From: a bacterium
GTDB lineage: Bacteria > Zhuqueibacterota > Zhuqueibacteria > Residuimicrobiales > Krinioviventaceae
Reading direction: 5' to 3'
Length of the DNA stretch: 64,000 nucleotides
NCBI GenBank assembly: GCA_029561455.1
Contig: JAKQIY010000068.1
Span: 62,001-126,000, forward strand
A model generated the notes under the pieces. It worked only from the letters and a program-made list of their open reading frames with translations. It ran no database searches and was not told where the DNA came from. This document shows positions 1 to 9,277 of this stretch, piece by piece (position 1 is the stretch's first letter; each line of letters opens with the position of its first letter). Made by a program: the position numbers and the translations under genes.

Positions 1-2
1 AT

Positions 3-1640
3 ACTTTTCCGCCGGCAGAGGCGCCGAGTTCAAGTCAGCCTGATTTTTTACTTGTTAATGCGGAACAGTTTTCTTCCAATTTACCCATAATTGTTATTGA
101 TACATACGGACAAACAATTGTCGATCCCTATCGTATAGAAGCCGATATGGGAATTATTTATAACGGTCCTGGTAACCGGAACTATTTAACCGATCCATAC
201 AATGATTATAACGGCCAAATAGGTATTGAACTGCGTGGTTCTACAGCGCTCCAGTTCCCCAAACAGCCATATCGTTTGGAAACCCATGATTCACTTGGTC
301 AGGATATCAATGTTTCGTTGCTCGGTATGCCCATTGATAATGACTGGGTTTTGCATAATCCCTACAGTGACAAAACATTTATTCGTAATGTTCTGGCCTA
401 TAAAATTGCCAACGATCTGGGTCAATATGCCAGTCGTTCACGATTGTGTGAACTGTTTTTGAACGGTCAGTATGAGGGTGTTTACGTATTGCTGGAAAAG
501 ATCAAACGAGATAAAAATCGCGTCAATATTGCTGATCTTGATTCTACCGATCTTGATGGTGATAAAGTAACCGGCGGTTATATCCTGAAAATTGACAAAA
601 CCGAAGGCGAGCAACTTGGCGGCTGGCGTTCCGCCAATAATGTTAATTATCAATACCATTACCCGGCACCTGACGAAATTATGCCGCAACAGGAGCAGTA
701 TATCCAGAATTATATGTCTCGTTTTGAACAGCTTGTACTCAGTCCCGGTTACGCCGATCCTGATACAGGTTATACGAGCATGGTCGATTTGAACAGTTTT
801 GTCGATTTTTTCCTGGTCAATGAAATATCCCGTAATATCGATGGTTACCGGCTGAGTTCATTTATGTATAAAAACCGCGATGATAAAGATGGCCGGTTAA
901 AAATGGGGCCGGTTTGGGATTTTAATTTGGCTTTTGGCAATGCTAATTATTATTATGGCTGGGGAACCCAGGGATGGAATTTGCAGTTGCTGATTGATAA
1001 TACACAGGGAGATTTTGAAGTTCCCTTCTGGTGGGGAATAATAGCTAATGACGCAGCCTTTCAAAACCTGCTTGCCCAACGCTGGGTTGAATTGCGCGCC
1101 AACGAGTTAAAAACTGAAACTTTACTGGAATTTATTGATGCCATGGCCGATACCCTGGCCGAAGCGCAGGTGCGTAATTATAAACGTTGGCCTGAGGCGT
1201 TGGGTAATTATGTATGGCCAAATTTCATGTGCGGTTACTATTATGAAGAGGAAATAGAGTTCCTGAAGGAGTGGTTAACCGAACGTCTTCGCTGGATGGA
1301 TTCCATGATTATTCTGCCGGAATTGAAAAGCGATATTGAACTAAACTCAACAATTGTGCCTGTCGCTTTTAGCCTGGCGCAAAATTATCCCAATCCATTT
1401 AATTCACAAACCGTGATCGAGTTTTCACTTGATAAATCATCCTTTACCAGCATTGAAATTTTCAATTTACTGGGTCAGAAAGTGAAAACCCTGGTACAAA
1501 GCTCTCTAGCTGCCGGCAAGCACCGGATCGTTTGGAATGGAATCAATGATTCCGGCAAAGCGATAACCGCCGGAATATATACATATCGTATTCATTCCGA
1601 TAGTGGTGTTCTCTATAAAAAGATGGTATTTGTTGAATAA
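3..1640 (+). CDS. CotH-like kinase-fold protein with C-terminal sorting domain (5' partial)
   Basis: The reading frame is open from position 3 to the stop at 1640, so the gene begins before the window; the ATG at 147 is internal. The residues before it (NLPIIVIDTYGQTIVDPYRI) are part of the usual CotH N-terminal region. The body has CotH-family features: ADMGIIYNG, IELRGST, the KQPYRLETHD segment, DNDWVLHNPYSDKTFIRN, YVLLEKIKRDKNRVNI and MGPVWDFNLAFGN. CotH proteins are atypical protein kinases, known from spore coats and from many exported bacterial proteins. The last 90 residues (QNYPNPFN, FNLLGQKVKTL, GIYTYRI, KKMVFVE) form the FlgD-Ig-like/type IX sorting domain, so the protein is probably surface-attached or secreted. 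The substrate is unknown. Family call confident, function not. Confidence 0.88.
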   Translation, partial: TFPPAEAPSSSQPDFLLVNAEQFSSNLPIIVIDTYGQTIVDPYRIEADMGIIYNGPGNRNYLTDPYNDYNGQIGIELRGSTALQFPKQPYRLETHDSLGQDINVSLLGMPIDNDWVLHNPYSDKTFIRNVLAYKIANDLGQYASRSRLCELFLNGQYEGVYVLLEKIKRDKNRVNIADLDSTDLDGDKVTGGYILKIDKTEGEQLGGWRSANNVNYQYHYPAPDEIMPQQEQYIQNYMSRFEQLVLSPGYADPDTGYTSMVDLNSFVDFFLVNEISRNIDGYRLSSFMYKNRDDKDGRLKMGPVWDFNLAFGNANYYYGWGTQGWNLQLLIDNTQGDFEVPFWWGIIANDAAFQNLLAQRWVELRANELKTETLLEFIDAMADTLAEAQVRNYKRWPEALGNYVWPNFMCGYYYEEEIEFLKEWLTERLRWMDSMIILPELKSDIELNSTIVPVAFSLAQNYPNPFNSQTVIEFSLDKSSFTSIEIFNLLGQKVKTLVQSSLAAGKHRIVWNGINDSGKAITAGIYTYRIHSDSGVLYKKMVFVE

Positions 1641-1701
1641 TGTCTGTTGTATTTGTTACTGATAAATTAATGCTCTCGCTATTATCAAACAGGAGTATTT
1701 T

Positions 1702-3837
1702 ATGAACAAGAGATTATACACATTAATAATATATGTATTACTGGGTTTTACGATCAGCGCCGGCGCTCAGCACTGGGAATGGCAGAATCCAGATCCACGT
1801 GGTTCGACATATCTGTATGTGCACCCTTTCAGTTCAACCCATGTTATCAGTGTTGATATAAGCGGTTCTGTGATCCAAACCCTAAACGGGGGAGATGATT
1901 GGCAACCCGGGCAAGATAATTATGATCAGCATAGTGGGTTTACCAGCTTTTATTTTATCAATCCCGATACTGGTTGGGCTACCGGTTATTATTATAAACC
2001 AGCCGGTAACAATTATACACAAGTTGATATAATATTAAAAACCGTCAATGGTGGTCAGTCCTGGACACGATTAACCGAAGATAATCGCGGCGTGTTGAAC
2101 ACTGTATTTTTTGTTGATGCCGACACCGGTTATGTTGGTAGTTCCTCCGGCAAAATTTACCGTACAGTCGATGGCGGCGCCACCTGGACGAGTACCAAAG
2201 CCAGGACTTTTACGTATACGTCATTATTTTTTGTTGACAGCAAAACCGGCTGGGCGTTTTCACGAAACGGTAAAATTTTTAAAACAACCGATAGCGGCGA
2301 TCATTGGCTGGAACAAGAAACCGGGGTGGATAATTATTTTTACTCCAGTACATTTACCAATGATTCTACCGGATTTGTGATTGGAAGTAATGGTATAATA
2401 CTGAAAACTAGTGATGGCGGAGTTACCTGGACGAAGTCTGTCAGTAATACACCATTGGGGCTGCTGGATATTGATTTTATTAGTGAAAGCACCGGTTTTA
2501 TTTGTGGAGAAAGCGGTTTACTGCTCATGACAACCAATAGCGGCGAAACCTGGCAAACGTTAGACTCGCCATGGGAATACGATCTTTATTCCATAAAGTT
2601 CAGTGACGAATTAAACGGCTGGTCTGTTGGTGAAGGCGGTATTATACTCAAAACCGGGGATGGTGGTAATACCTGGTTCAAACAAACCAAAGGCACTGCT
2701 GAAATTCTGCAATCTATCAATTTTTCTGATAATCTTCATGGCGCAGCGGTCGGTAGGAATGGTGCGATCATCACTACAACCGATGGCGGCCAAAATTGGG
2801 TAATACAAAATAGTTCTGTTGACCGGACTTTGAATTCCGTTTGTTTTACTGATAATTTAAAGGGATGGAGCGCCGGGCATGATGGTATTATTTTACATAC
2901 AACCGATGGCGGCATCAGTTGGTTACCCCAGAATAGTGGTACTGAGGACTGGTTATATGACATTCAGTTTGTCAACGACAGCACCGGCTGGGCGTGCGGC
3001 TGGAACGGTACAATACTACACACAATCGACGGTGGTTTGCAGTGGACACCGCAAAACAGTACTACTAACTGGTGGCTGGACGATCTGTTCTTTATTAATG
3101 ATAGCATCGGTTGGGCTACAGGACTCTATGGGACGATTTTAAAAACCACCGATGCCGGACAAACCTGGTTGTTAAAGAATCAGTCCGAATTGCGATTAAA
3201 TTCCATACATTTCAGCACTGAAAATGACGGATGGGCAGTAGGGTGGTTCAATAATGTCATGTTTACCACTGATGGCGGTGAATCCTGGAACTGGCTGGCC
3301 GGCGGCGAGCAGTGGATGTCGTGGAATTGTGTCTATTTTTCCCATCCCGATACCGGCTGGATTGTTGGTGATTATGGCCAGGTTGCAAAAACTATGGATG
3401 GCGGTTATTCATGGACAGGTATTCCCAGTGGCACGGAAAGTAATCTACATTCAATTTGCTTTAGCGACGCAAACCACGGTTGGATTGCCGGAGATAACGG
3501 CGCACTGATGTTTACCGATAAAGCCGGAATTATGGATATAAAAGCGCCGGAAAAAAACCGGGCGAAAACAAACCAAAATTTTATTCTGGTGCAAAATTAT
3601 CCGAATCCGTTTAATGCCAGTACTACTATACAACTCACTATACATCAGCCCGGTCACTTACAGATCAAGGTTTTCGACATTCTGGGCAGAGAAGTGGCGA
3701 TCCTGGCAGATAACGGATATAGACCGGGTAACTATTCATTTCGTTTGCATGCGGAAGATTTACCTAGCAGTGTTTATTTTGTACGCGTCCAGGTCGGTGA
3801 TCAAATTGAAACCTGCAAGATGGTTTTGCAAAAGTAA
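1702..3837 (+). CDS. YCF48/BNR-type beta-propeller exported protein with sorting domain
   Basis: 711 residues starting at an ATG behind caggag. An N-terminal signal peptide (LIIYVLLGFTISAGAQ) is followed by about a dozen repeats of roughly 43 residues. Each contains a TGW(A/V)xG-type strand and an LKTTDGGxTW-type strand, as in the photosystem II assembly factor YCF48/Hcf136 family and BNR-like propellers. The C-terminal 85 residues (VQNYPNPFNASTTI, FDILGREVAIL, VYFVRVQVG, KMVLQK) are a type IX sorting domain. It is probably a secreted or cell-surface propeller; no catalytic site is visible. The gene follows the CotH-like gene by 61 bp and could be co-transcribed. The last 33 coding bases recur 79 nt downstream beside a tRNA fragment, which suggests local rearrangement at its 3' end. 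Confidence 0.9.
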   Translation: MNKRLYTLIIYVLLGFTISAGAQHWEWQNPDPRGSTYLYVHPFSSTHVISVDISGSVIQTLNGGDDWQPGQDNYDQHSGFTSFYFINPDTGWATGYYYKPAGNNYTQVDIILKTVNGGQSWTRLTEDNRGVLNTVFFVDADTGYVGSSSGKIYRTVDGGATWTSTKARTFTYTSLFFVDSKTGWAFSRNGKIFKTTDSGDHWLEQETGVDNYFYSSTFTNDSTGFVIGSNGIILKTSDGGVTWTKSVSNTPLGLLDIDFISESTGFICGESGLLLMTTNSGETWQTLDSPWEYDLYSIKFSDELNGWSVGEGGIILKTGDGGNTWFKQTKGTAEILQSINFSDNLHGAAVGRNGAIITTTDGGQNWVIQNSSVDRTLNSVCFTDNLKGWSAGHDGIILHTTDGGISWLPQNSGTEDWLYDIQFVNDSTGWACGWNGTILHTIDGGLQWTPQNSTTNWWLDDLFFINDSIGWATGLYGTILKTTDAGQTWLLKNQSELRLNSIHFSTENDGWAVGWFNNVMFTTDGGESWNWLAGGEQWMSWNCVYFSHPDTGWIVGDYGQVAKTMDGGYSWTGIPSGTESNLHSICFSDANHGWIAGDNGALMFTDKAGIMDIKAPEKNRAKTNQNFILVQNYPNPFNASTTIQLTIHQPGHLQIKVFDILGREVAILADNGYRPGNYSFRLHAEDLPSSVYFVRVQVGDQIETCKMVLQK

Positions 3838-3839
3838 AT
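3802..3839 (+). repeat. 38-nt direct repeat, left copy (3' end of the propeller gene)
   Basis: Begins caaattgaaacctgcaagat and includes the stop codon of the preceding gene. It matches 3881-3918 at 34 of 38 positions by eye (four substitutions), with a period of 79 nt. The two copies flank the tRNA-Leu fragment at 3840-3882. Confidence 0.9.
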
Positions 3840-3882
3840 CAGGTAGACGCACTGGACTCAAAATCCAGCGGTAGCAATACCA
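3840..3882 (+). pseudogene. Internal fragment of tRNA-Leu(CAA)
   Basis: These 43 nt are identical to the reverse complement of 25841-25883, the central part of the intact tRNA-Leu(CAA) gene. They run from the D-loop (caggtagac) through the whole anticodon arm (CTGGA, loop CTCAAAA, TCCAG) to the variable arm (GGTAGCAATACC). Acceptor stem, most of the D-arm and the T-arm are absent, so it cannot make a tRNA. It sits directly after the stop codon of the propeller gene, between two 38-nt direct repeats. Confidence 0.92.
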
Positions 3883-3918
3883 AATTGAAACATACAAAAT
3901 GGTTTTACAAAAGTAAAT
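3881..3918 (+). repeat. 38-nt direct repeat, right copy
   Basis: Begins caaattgaaacatacaaaat. It is a diverged copy of the terminal codons and stop codon of the propeller gene. The 2-nt overlap with the end of the tRNA fragment leaves the exact junction ambiguous. Confidence 0.9.
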
Positions 3919-3937
3919 TACCGATATTAAATCAATT

Positions 3938-3999
3938 CCGGGAAAGTATTATTGATGAATTATGTAAAGGATCTTTCCCGGGCTAGTACTGCCCCGGAA
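3938..3999 (+). terminator. Two mutually exclusive hairpins, the second terminator-like
   Basis: CCGGGAAAG (3938-3946) pairs with CTTTCCCGG (3973-3981) over a 26-nt loop. Alternatively TTCCCGGGC (3975-3983) pairs with GCCCCGGAA (3991-3999) around TAGTACT with one C-C mismatch; AT-rich sequence ending in a T-run follows before the next gene. The arms overlap, so only one can form at a time. It probably terminates the upstream unit; a regulatory switch is only a possibility. Confidence 0.5.
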
Positions 4000-4027
4000 A
4001 ATATTTGTCTATTTTTACAGGTGGATT

Positions 4028-4537
4028 ATGGATCCAACAATTATTATCTCCCGGTTACAGGATAATGGGCTAGTCATAGATAATATGTTGACCGGAATTC
4101 CGGTTAAGCAAGAGCGTTGGAAACCGGCTGCGGATAAATGGTCCATGCTTGAGGTTATTTGTCATTTATGCGATGAAGAAAAAGATGACTTTCGTACCCG
4201 ACTCGACTACACCCTGCACAAGCCCGGTCAATCCTGGCCGCCTATCGATCCGACCGGCTGGGTGTTTACCCGCCATTATCTTGATCAAAATTTCGGTGAA
4301 ATGAAAATTAACTTTCTTTCCGCACGCCTCGACACAATTTCCTGGCTGGAAGCACTCAATCATGTTGACTGGAATATGGAGTACTCTCATCCACAGTATG
4401 GAATTTTTACCGCCGGCGATTTGCTGGTCTCCTGGCTGGCGCACGATTACCGGCATATCCGCCAGCTTGCCAACTTGAATGTGCACTATATGCAGGTACT
4501 GGCAGCCCCATACTCGATTCGTTATGCCGGCGATTGA
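4028..4537 (+). CDS. DinB-like domain protein
   Basis: 169 residues, start ATG behind aggtgg. It matches the DinB_2/YfiT-like four-helix metal-binding fold: WKPAADKWSMLEVICHLCDEE near residues 37-57, with the first metal histidine in ICHLCDEE, and a C-terminal WLAHDYRHIRQL with the other histidines. Family members are putative metal-dependent transferases, for example bacillithiol S-transferases; the substrate here is unknown. A second DinB-type protein is at 37044-37565. It stands alone between the double hairpin and a transporter gene. Family confident, function unassigned. Confidence 0.82.
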   Translation: MDPTIIISRLQDNGLVIDNMLTGIPVKQERWKPAADKWSMLEVICHLCDEEKDDFRTRLDYTLHKPGQSWPPIDPTGWVFTRHYLDQNFGEMKINFLSARLDTISWLEALNHVDWNMEYSHPQYGIFTAGDLLVSWLAHDYRHIRQLANLNVHYMQVLAAPYSIRYAGD

Positions 4538-4697
4538 TTTTAATAATACCGGGCTAAAATTGTCTAACACTTGAGGCATAAAAATTAGTTCTAAATTATT
4601 GTTTTGGTAACGAATGAATTTTAGGTTTTTTTTCCCCTCCGATTATATTATATTACTCACATAAAATCTTTTCAGCATACACCGGAAAATAAGGAGA

Positions 4698-5663
4698 ATG
4701 AGTTTGGATCGGGCATTAAATTTATATAATAAACTATTTATGGTATGGGTATTAATAGGTGGTGTGGCGGCTTTTTTCTACCCGCAGATCTTTATTCCAC
4801 TTAAAGCATATATGGATTGGTTTTTTGCCCTGACCATGCTGGGAGTGGGTATGGTTATGAATACTGACGATTTTGTAAATATTTTTAAAAATTATAAAGT
4901 TGTCATAATTGGTACCGTAACGCAATTTACCGTTATGCCGTTCGGCGCCTTTTTGGTCTCCCGGTTATATAATCTATCGCCGGATTTTTCTTTAGGTTTG
5001 ATCCTGGCCGGTTCGGCCCCCGGCGCTATGGCCAGTAATGTCATCAGCTACCTGGCCGGCGCGGATGTCGCCTATTCTGTGTCCCTGACAACCGTATCGA
5101 CATTCCTGTCCCCGGTATTAACCCCGTTTTTAACCATGTTATTGGCCAGTACAATACTCAAAGTTCCATTCTGGCAAATGTTTTTCAGCGTTTGTAAAAT
5201 GGTGCTCATTCCACTTTTACTCGGACTGGGATTAAAACGCATTTTTCAACAAAAGCTGCAACCAGTATATAAAATATTCCCGGCAATATCCTCTACTTTT
5301 ATTGTATTTATCTGCGCTTTGGTTATTGCCATGAATAAACACTATTTGTTACAAATTAATCTGATCATTTTCCTGGCGGCGATTACTTTGAATGTTGCCG
5401 GACTTGTGATAGGTTACCGTGTCGGTAAATTTTTCAAAATGGATTTACTTAAAACCCGGGCCCTTTCCATAGAAATCGGCATGCAAAACGCCGGTCTGGG
5501 AAGTGTTCTGGCTCTGAAACACTTTAATGAGAGGACGGCATTACCGGCCGTCATATTTGTTTTTATTTGCATTTTTTCCGCTTCGTTGCTAGTCCCCTTG
5601 TGGTCGGTTAAAAATAAAACTAAAAATGAGAGAATTGTTGATTGTACAATAACCTCAGAATAG
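4698..5663 (+). CDS. Bile acid:sodium symporter (SBF/BASS) family transporter
   Basis: About 320 residues with nine or ten hydrophobic segments. SBF-family hallmarks are LTMLGVGMVMNTDDF near residue 48, AGSAPGAMASNVISYLAGADVAYSV (the conserved crossover region, near residues 109-133) and EIGMQNAGLGSVLAL near residue 260. It is predicted to be an inner-membrane Na+-coupled importer of an organic anion; relatives carry bile acids, pantoate or pyruvate. The start is ambiguous: aaggag (4691-4696) leaves one base to the ATG at 4698 but seven to a TTG at 4704, so TTG may be the true start. No metabolic neighbour points to a substrate. Confidence 0.86.
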   Translation: MSLDRALNLYNKLFMVWVLIGGVAAFFYPQIFIPLKAYMDWFFALTMLGVGMVMNTDDFVNIFKNYKVVIIGTVTQFTVMPFGAFLVSRLYNLSPDFSLGLILAGSAPGAMASNVISYLAGADVAYSVSLTTVSTFLSPVLTPFLTMLLASTILKVPFWQMFFSVCKMVLIPLLLGLGLKRIFQQKLQPVYKIFPAISSTFIVFICALVIAMNKHYLLQINLIIFLAAITLNVAGLVIGYRVGKFFKMDLLKTRALSIEIGMQNAGLGSVLALKHFNERTALPAVIFVFICIFSASLLVPLWSVKNKTKNERIVDCTITSE

Positions 5664-5967
5664 AATTATTTTGCTGATCATTTATTACAAATATTAACCT
5701 GCAATCCGTAATAACTCAAGTTTGGAATAATAATTGCAATACTTTTAGGTTTTGAATTCAGTGATTAAAGTTTAATTAACATGAACACCACATGTAGGAT
5801 ACCTATTAAACAATTGATAATTAATATTTTTTTTTCATACGAAAACTGCACATGATTACCATGCAAGATGAGGAACCGTTTACAATTTATGGCTCTCGTT
5901 CACATTTCCTCTGTTTCTTGTTTTTATAAAATATGATATACATGCTGATTATTGGAATTCCCCTAGA
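5664..5967. other. 304-nt AT-rich intergenic region before the sensor kinase
   Basis: No open frame with coding character and no RNA gene seen. It presumably holds the promoter of the sensor kinase, but I cannot pick a convincing -35/-10 pair. There is no strong terminator hairpin after the transporter gene. Confidence 0.5.
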
Positions 5968-8900
5968 ATGAAACGATTAATATTACTCCTGTTATTATTG
6001 TTAAATACAATTGTTTGGGCTCATACAGGGAACTATAAATTTAAACGACTTTCCGTTGCCGACGGATTGTCAGGCAGCCAGATTACCGGTATAAACCAGG
6101 ATCATCAGGGTTTTCTTTGGATTGGAACTGCCGATGGACTGAATCGTTATGACGGCTACCGCTTTAAAGTATATAAAAAAGATGCTGATAATCCAAATAG
6201 TTTGGTCCACAATTCGATATTTTCTGTATTTGTTGCCAGCAATGGCAATTTATGGGTAGGAACTCATCGGGGTATTAGCCGTTATATCGGGCATTCCGAT
6301 TCATTTGAAAATTATTTATTAAATGATCAGGATCTGCATACCAACCGCGCCAATCATGTGGATGCCTTTGCGGAAGATAGTGAACACAATTTATTTACTT
6401 GTGCTGAAGATGGATTTATTTACAAATTCGATTATACATTAAACAAGTTTTCGCTTGTGGATACTATTCAATTCGGGACGATCCGCGCCATGATCATCGA
6501 TCGGGATGATCAGTTATGGATTGGCAGCGACAGCAGTGTTTTTCGATATGACTGGCGCAATAAAATTGTTGAACAATTAAATTTACAAATCTCCAGAAAC
6601 CGGACTTATGAACGTTATTATGTACAAACTTTATGCGAAGATGGTGATGATATCTGGATTGGTATGATTTCCGGGGGCACAGTTATTTATAATAAAAAGA
6701 ACAAAACCTTTCGGCAATTAAAATTTAACTATTATAAAGAAAATGATGTCGATTGCATCTTTAAGGAAAATGACCACGAAATCTGGATAGCTACCAAGGG
6801 TGGGCTTAAATTATATGATAAATCGACTAAAACATTCAAAACTTTCAGGTACAACAAATTTGATCCTTTTACAATATCGGATGATTCGATATGTGAAATT
6901 TTTAAAGATGAACAGGGGGATTTGTGGTTTGGAACATTACTGGCCGGAATCAATCTATTAGTGAATAACAAACAATTTCACCATTTTCGTGAAGATGCTT
7001 ACCAGGCCGGCGGGCTTACCAAACCAATTGTTTCTGCTCTTTGGGAAGATATTGATGAAAATTTATGGGCTGGGTTCTTTACCGACGGGATCGATGTTAT
7101 AAATCGCAAAACCGGCAAGAAAAGGTTTTATTTCTATGACCCTCAAAAACCGGGCTCACTTGGCGCAAGTTCAGTGCTTTGTATTTATCAGGATAGTTTT
7201 GGTATAATATGGGTCGGCACTTACCTGGGCGGATTGCAAAAGTTTGATCCGGTTACCCATACTTTCACTGCATATAAACATGATCCTCAAAATCCCACTA
7301 GTATCGGCAGCAATGATGTCCGATCTATCATTGAAGATCAGGATCATAATCTCTGGCTGGTAACTCAGGGTGCAGGAATTAGTAGATTCGACCGTAAAAC
7401 CGGTCACTTTATACATTACCGGGCTGATTATAGTAATTTAGCCAATTCATTGCTTGACGACTGGCCATTTATGCTGCTATTAGATTCCAGACAACAAATA
7501 TGGGTAGCTACACCAACAGGTCTGAGTTGTCTTGGCAAAGATCGCACAACATTTACAAATTTCCAAAGTGAAGAGGGAAACGAAAACAGTTTGTGCAATG
7601 ATTTTATTAATTATTTATTTGAAGATTCGGATAAAAACCTGTGGATCGGAACAATCGAAGGTTTAAATTTATATAATCCGGCAACAAATACCTTTAAACG
7701 TTATACGGTTAAAGATGGTTTGCCAAATGCCATGATTAATGGAATTCTTGAAGATGACCATAAAAATTTATGGATCAGTACCAACGGAGGATTATCCAAA
7801 TTTTCACCTTCTACAAATACTTTCAGGAATTATGATGTTGCCGATGGTTTGCAGAGCAATGAGTTCCTGGCGCGCTCCTGTTTTAAAAATAAACATGGGG
7901 AAATGTTTTTTGGCGGTGTGAATGGTATTACCGTTTTTTATCCTGACAGTATCAGAGATAATCCATACATACCGCCGGTTGTAATTACCGATTTCAGGTT
8001 ATTTAATGAATCTATACCTATGTCGAACTTTTTCAAGGAAAAAACAACTCGTACAGATTCAAACGATGTACAACCGACAATATCTTTGAAACATCATCAA
8101 AATGTTTTTGAATTTGAATTTGTAGCGCTAAATTTCCATCAATCGGAAAAAAATCAGTTTTCTTACATGATGCAGGGTTTTGATAAAGAGTGGATTGCTT
8201 CCGGTAATAAACGGGAAGCGACTTATACAAATCTCAATCCCGGTGATTATGTGTTTCGGGTGATAGCCTCGAATAATGACGGCATTTGGAATATGAAGGG
8301 GGTGGCCCTGCCTGTAAAAATATTACCGCCATTTTGGGAAACCATTCCGTTCCGTATTTTCGGAATTCTATTTTTTATCGCGCTTGTTCTAACGTTTATC
8401 AAAATTCGCACCAATAATATCAAGCAACAAAATGTTATTTTGGAAGGTGTCAACCAGCAGCTTAAAACAGAAATAGGGGAACGCATTCGCGCTGAAAATA
8501 AAATCAAAGATTCCCTGATGGAAAAAGAAGTACTGCTCAGGGAATTGCACCATCGCGTTAAAAACAACCTGCAAATCATTCGCAGTCTTATAACGCTGCA
8601 ATCAAAGCACATTAATGACAAAAAAGCGCTGGCGGCATTTGATGATATCAGTAAACGGATTTTCTCTATGGCGCTGGTGCATGAGAAAATGTACAAATCC
8701 AATAATTTTGTTGATATTAATTTTCGCGAATATATAGAGAGTATGGTTCGTGAGTTGTTCTATTCTTATGAAATAACCGGTAATATCGAATTGGACCTGT
8801 CGATCCAGGATATTTCACTCGGACTGGATGTTGCCATACCGTGCGGACTGGTAATCAATGAACTTGTAACCAATTCGCTCAAACATGCTTTCCCCAATGG

Positions 8901-9126
8901 TAAAAAAGGATTATTGCAAATTCATTTGCAAAAACAGGATGATCATAGTATACAACTTTCGGTTTCAGATAATGGTAAGGGAATTGCCCCGGATATCGAT
9001 CCCCATAATCCCAATACACTCGGATTAACGCTGGTGAAAATTTTAACCCAACAATTAAATGGCAACCTGGAAATACGTAATAATAACGGCTCCGAGTTTT
9101 TAATTAATTTCAAATGCAACATTTAA
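5968..9126 (+). CDS. Two-component sensor: reg_prop beta-propellers, Y_Y_Y domain, HisKA_2-type histidine kinase
   Basis: 1052 residues. A signal peptide (MKRLILLLLLLLNTIVWA) is followed by about 13 repeats of the LW(I/V)GTxxGLxRYD type (for example GFLWIGTADGLNRYDG, GIIWVGTYLGGLQKFD), forming two seven-bladed periplasmic propellers. A Y_Y_Y domain (YTNLNPGDYVFRVIASNNDG) and one membrane helix (FRIFGILFFIALVLTFIKI) come next, then a cytoplasmic kinase. Its dimerization segment ELHHRVKNNLQIIRSLITLQ carries the phospho-histidine and is of the HisKA_2/HWE-like type; ATPase motifs are NELVTNSLKHAFP, DNGKGI and LGLTLVKILTQQL. Unlike classical hybrid sensors of polysaccharide loci, it has no receiver or AraC domain, so a separate response regulator is needed; none is adjacent. 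It lies before the carbohydrate region and may sense an oligosaccharide (inference). Confidence 0.92.
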   Translation: MKRLILLLLLLLNTIVWAHTGNYKFKRLSVADGLSGSQITGINQDHQGFLWIGTADGLNRYDGYRFKVYKKDADNPNSLVHNSIFSVFVASNGNLWVGTHRGISRYIGHSDSFENYLLNDQDLHTNRANHVDAFAEDSEHNLFTCAEDGFIYKFDYTLNKFSLVDTIQFGTIRAMIIDRDDQLWIGSDSSVFRYDWRNKIVEQLNLQISRNRTYERYYVQTLCEDGDDIWIGMISGGTVIYNKKNKTFRQLKFNYYKENDVDCIFKENDHEIWIATKGGLKLYDKSTKTFKTFRYNKFDPFTISDDSICEIFKDEQGDLWFGTLLAGINLLVNNKQFHHFREDAYQAGGLTKPIVSALWEDIDENLWAGFFTDGIDVINRKTGKKRFYFYDPQKPGSLGASSVLCIYQDSFGIIWVGTYLGGLQKFDPVTHTFTAYKHDPQNPTSIGSNDVRSIIEDQDHNLWLVTQGAGISRFDRKTGHFIHYRADYSNLANSLLDDWPFMLLLDSRQQIWVATPTGLSCLGKDRTTFTNFQSEEGNENSLCNDFINYLFEDSDKNLWIGTIEGLNLYNPATNTFKRYTVKDGLPNAMINGILEDDHKNLWISTNGGLSKFSPSTNTFRNYDVADGLQSNEFLARSCFKNKHGEMFFGGVNGITVFYPDSIRDNPYIPPVVITDFRLFNESIPMSNFFKEKTTRTDSNDVQPTISLKHHQNVFEFEFVALNFHQSEKNQFSYMMQGFDKEWIASGNKREATYTNLNPGDYVFRVIASNNDGIWNMKGVALPVKILPPFWETIPFRIFGILFFIALVLTFIKIRTNNIKQQNVILEGVNQQLKTEIGERIRAENKIKDSLMEKEVLLRELHHRVKNNLQIIRSLITLQSKHINDKKALAAFDDISKRIFSMALVHEKMYKSNNFVDINFREYIESMVRELFYSYEITGNIELDLSIQDISLGLDVAIPCGLVINELVTNSLKHAFPNGKKGLLQIHLQKQDDHSIQLSVSDNGKGIAPDIDPHNPNTLGLTLVKILTQQLNGNLEIRNNNGSEFLINFKCNI

Positions 9127-9277
9127 TAATTTCTTATCCGGTTAGATATATACATTTATTTGTGGCGCTGGGCGCTGCCGGGGGTTCCCACAATTAATTC
9201 CTTCTATGATTTTTAGGTAAATCAGCAAATTACTGCACCAGGTTATTTTTTTGGAAATTAAATAGGAACACCGGTTG

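Noticed and set aside
1702-3837. Periodic DNA repeats resembling an array
   Set aside because: The periodicity is the roughly 43-codon DGGxTW protein repeat, with variable DNA; not a CRISPR array. No CRISPR or cas gene was seen in the window.
4166-4579. 137-codon frame antisense to the first DinB gene
   Set aside because: It lies opposite a gene with clear family motifs and ends in the intergenic hairpin-free region; no domain recognised.
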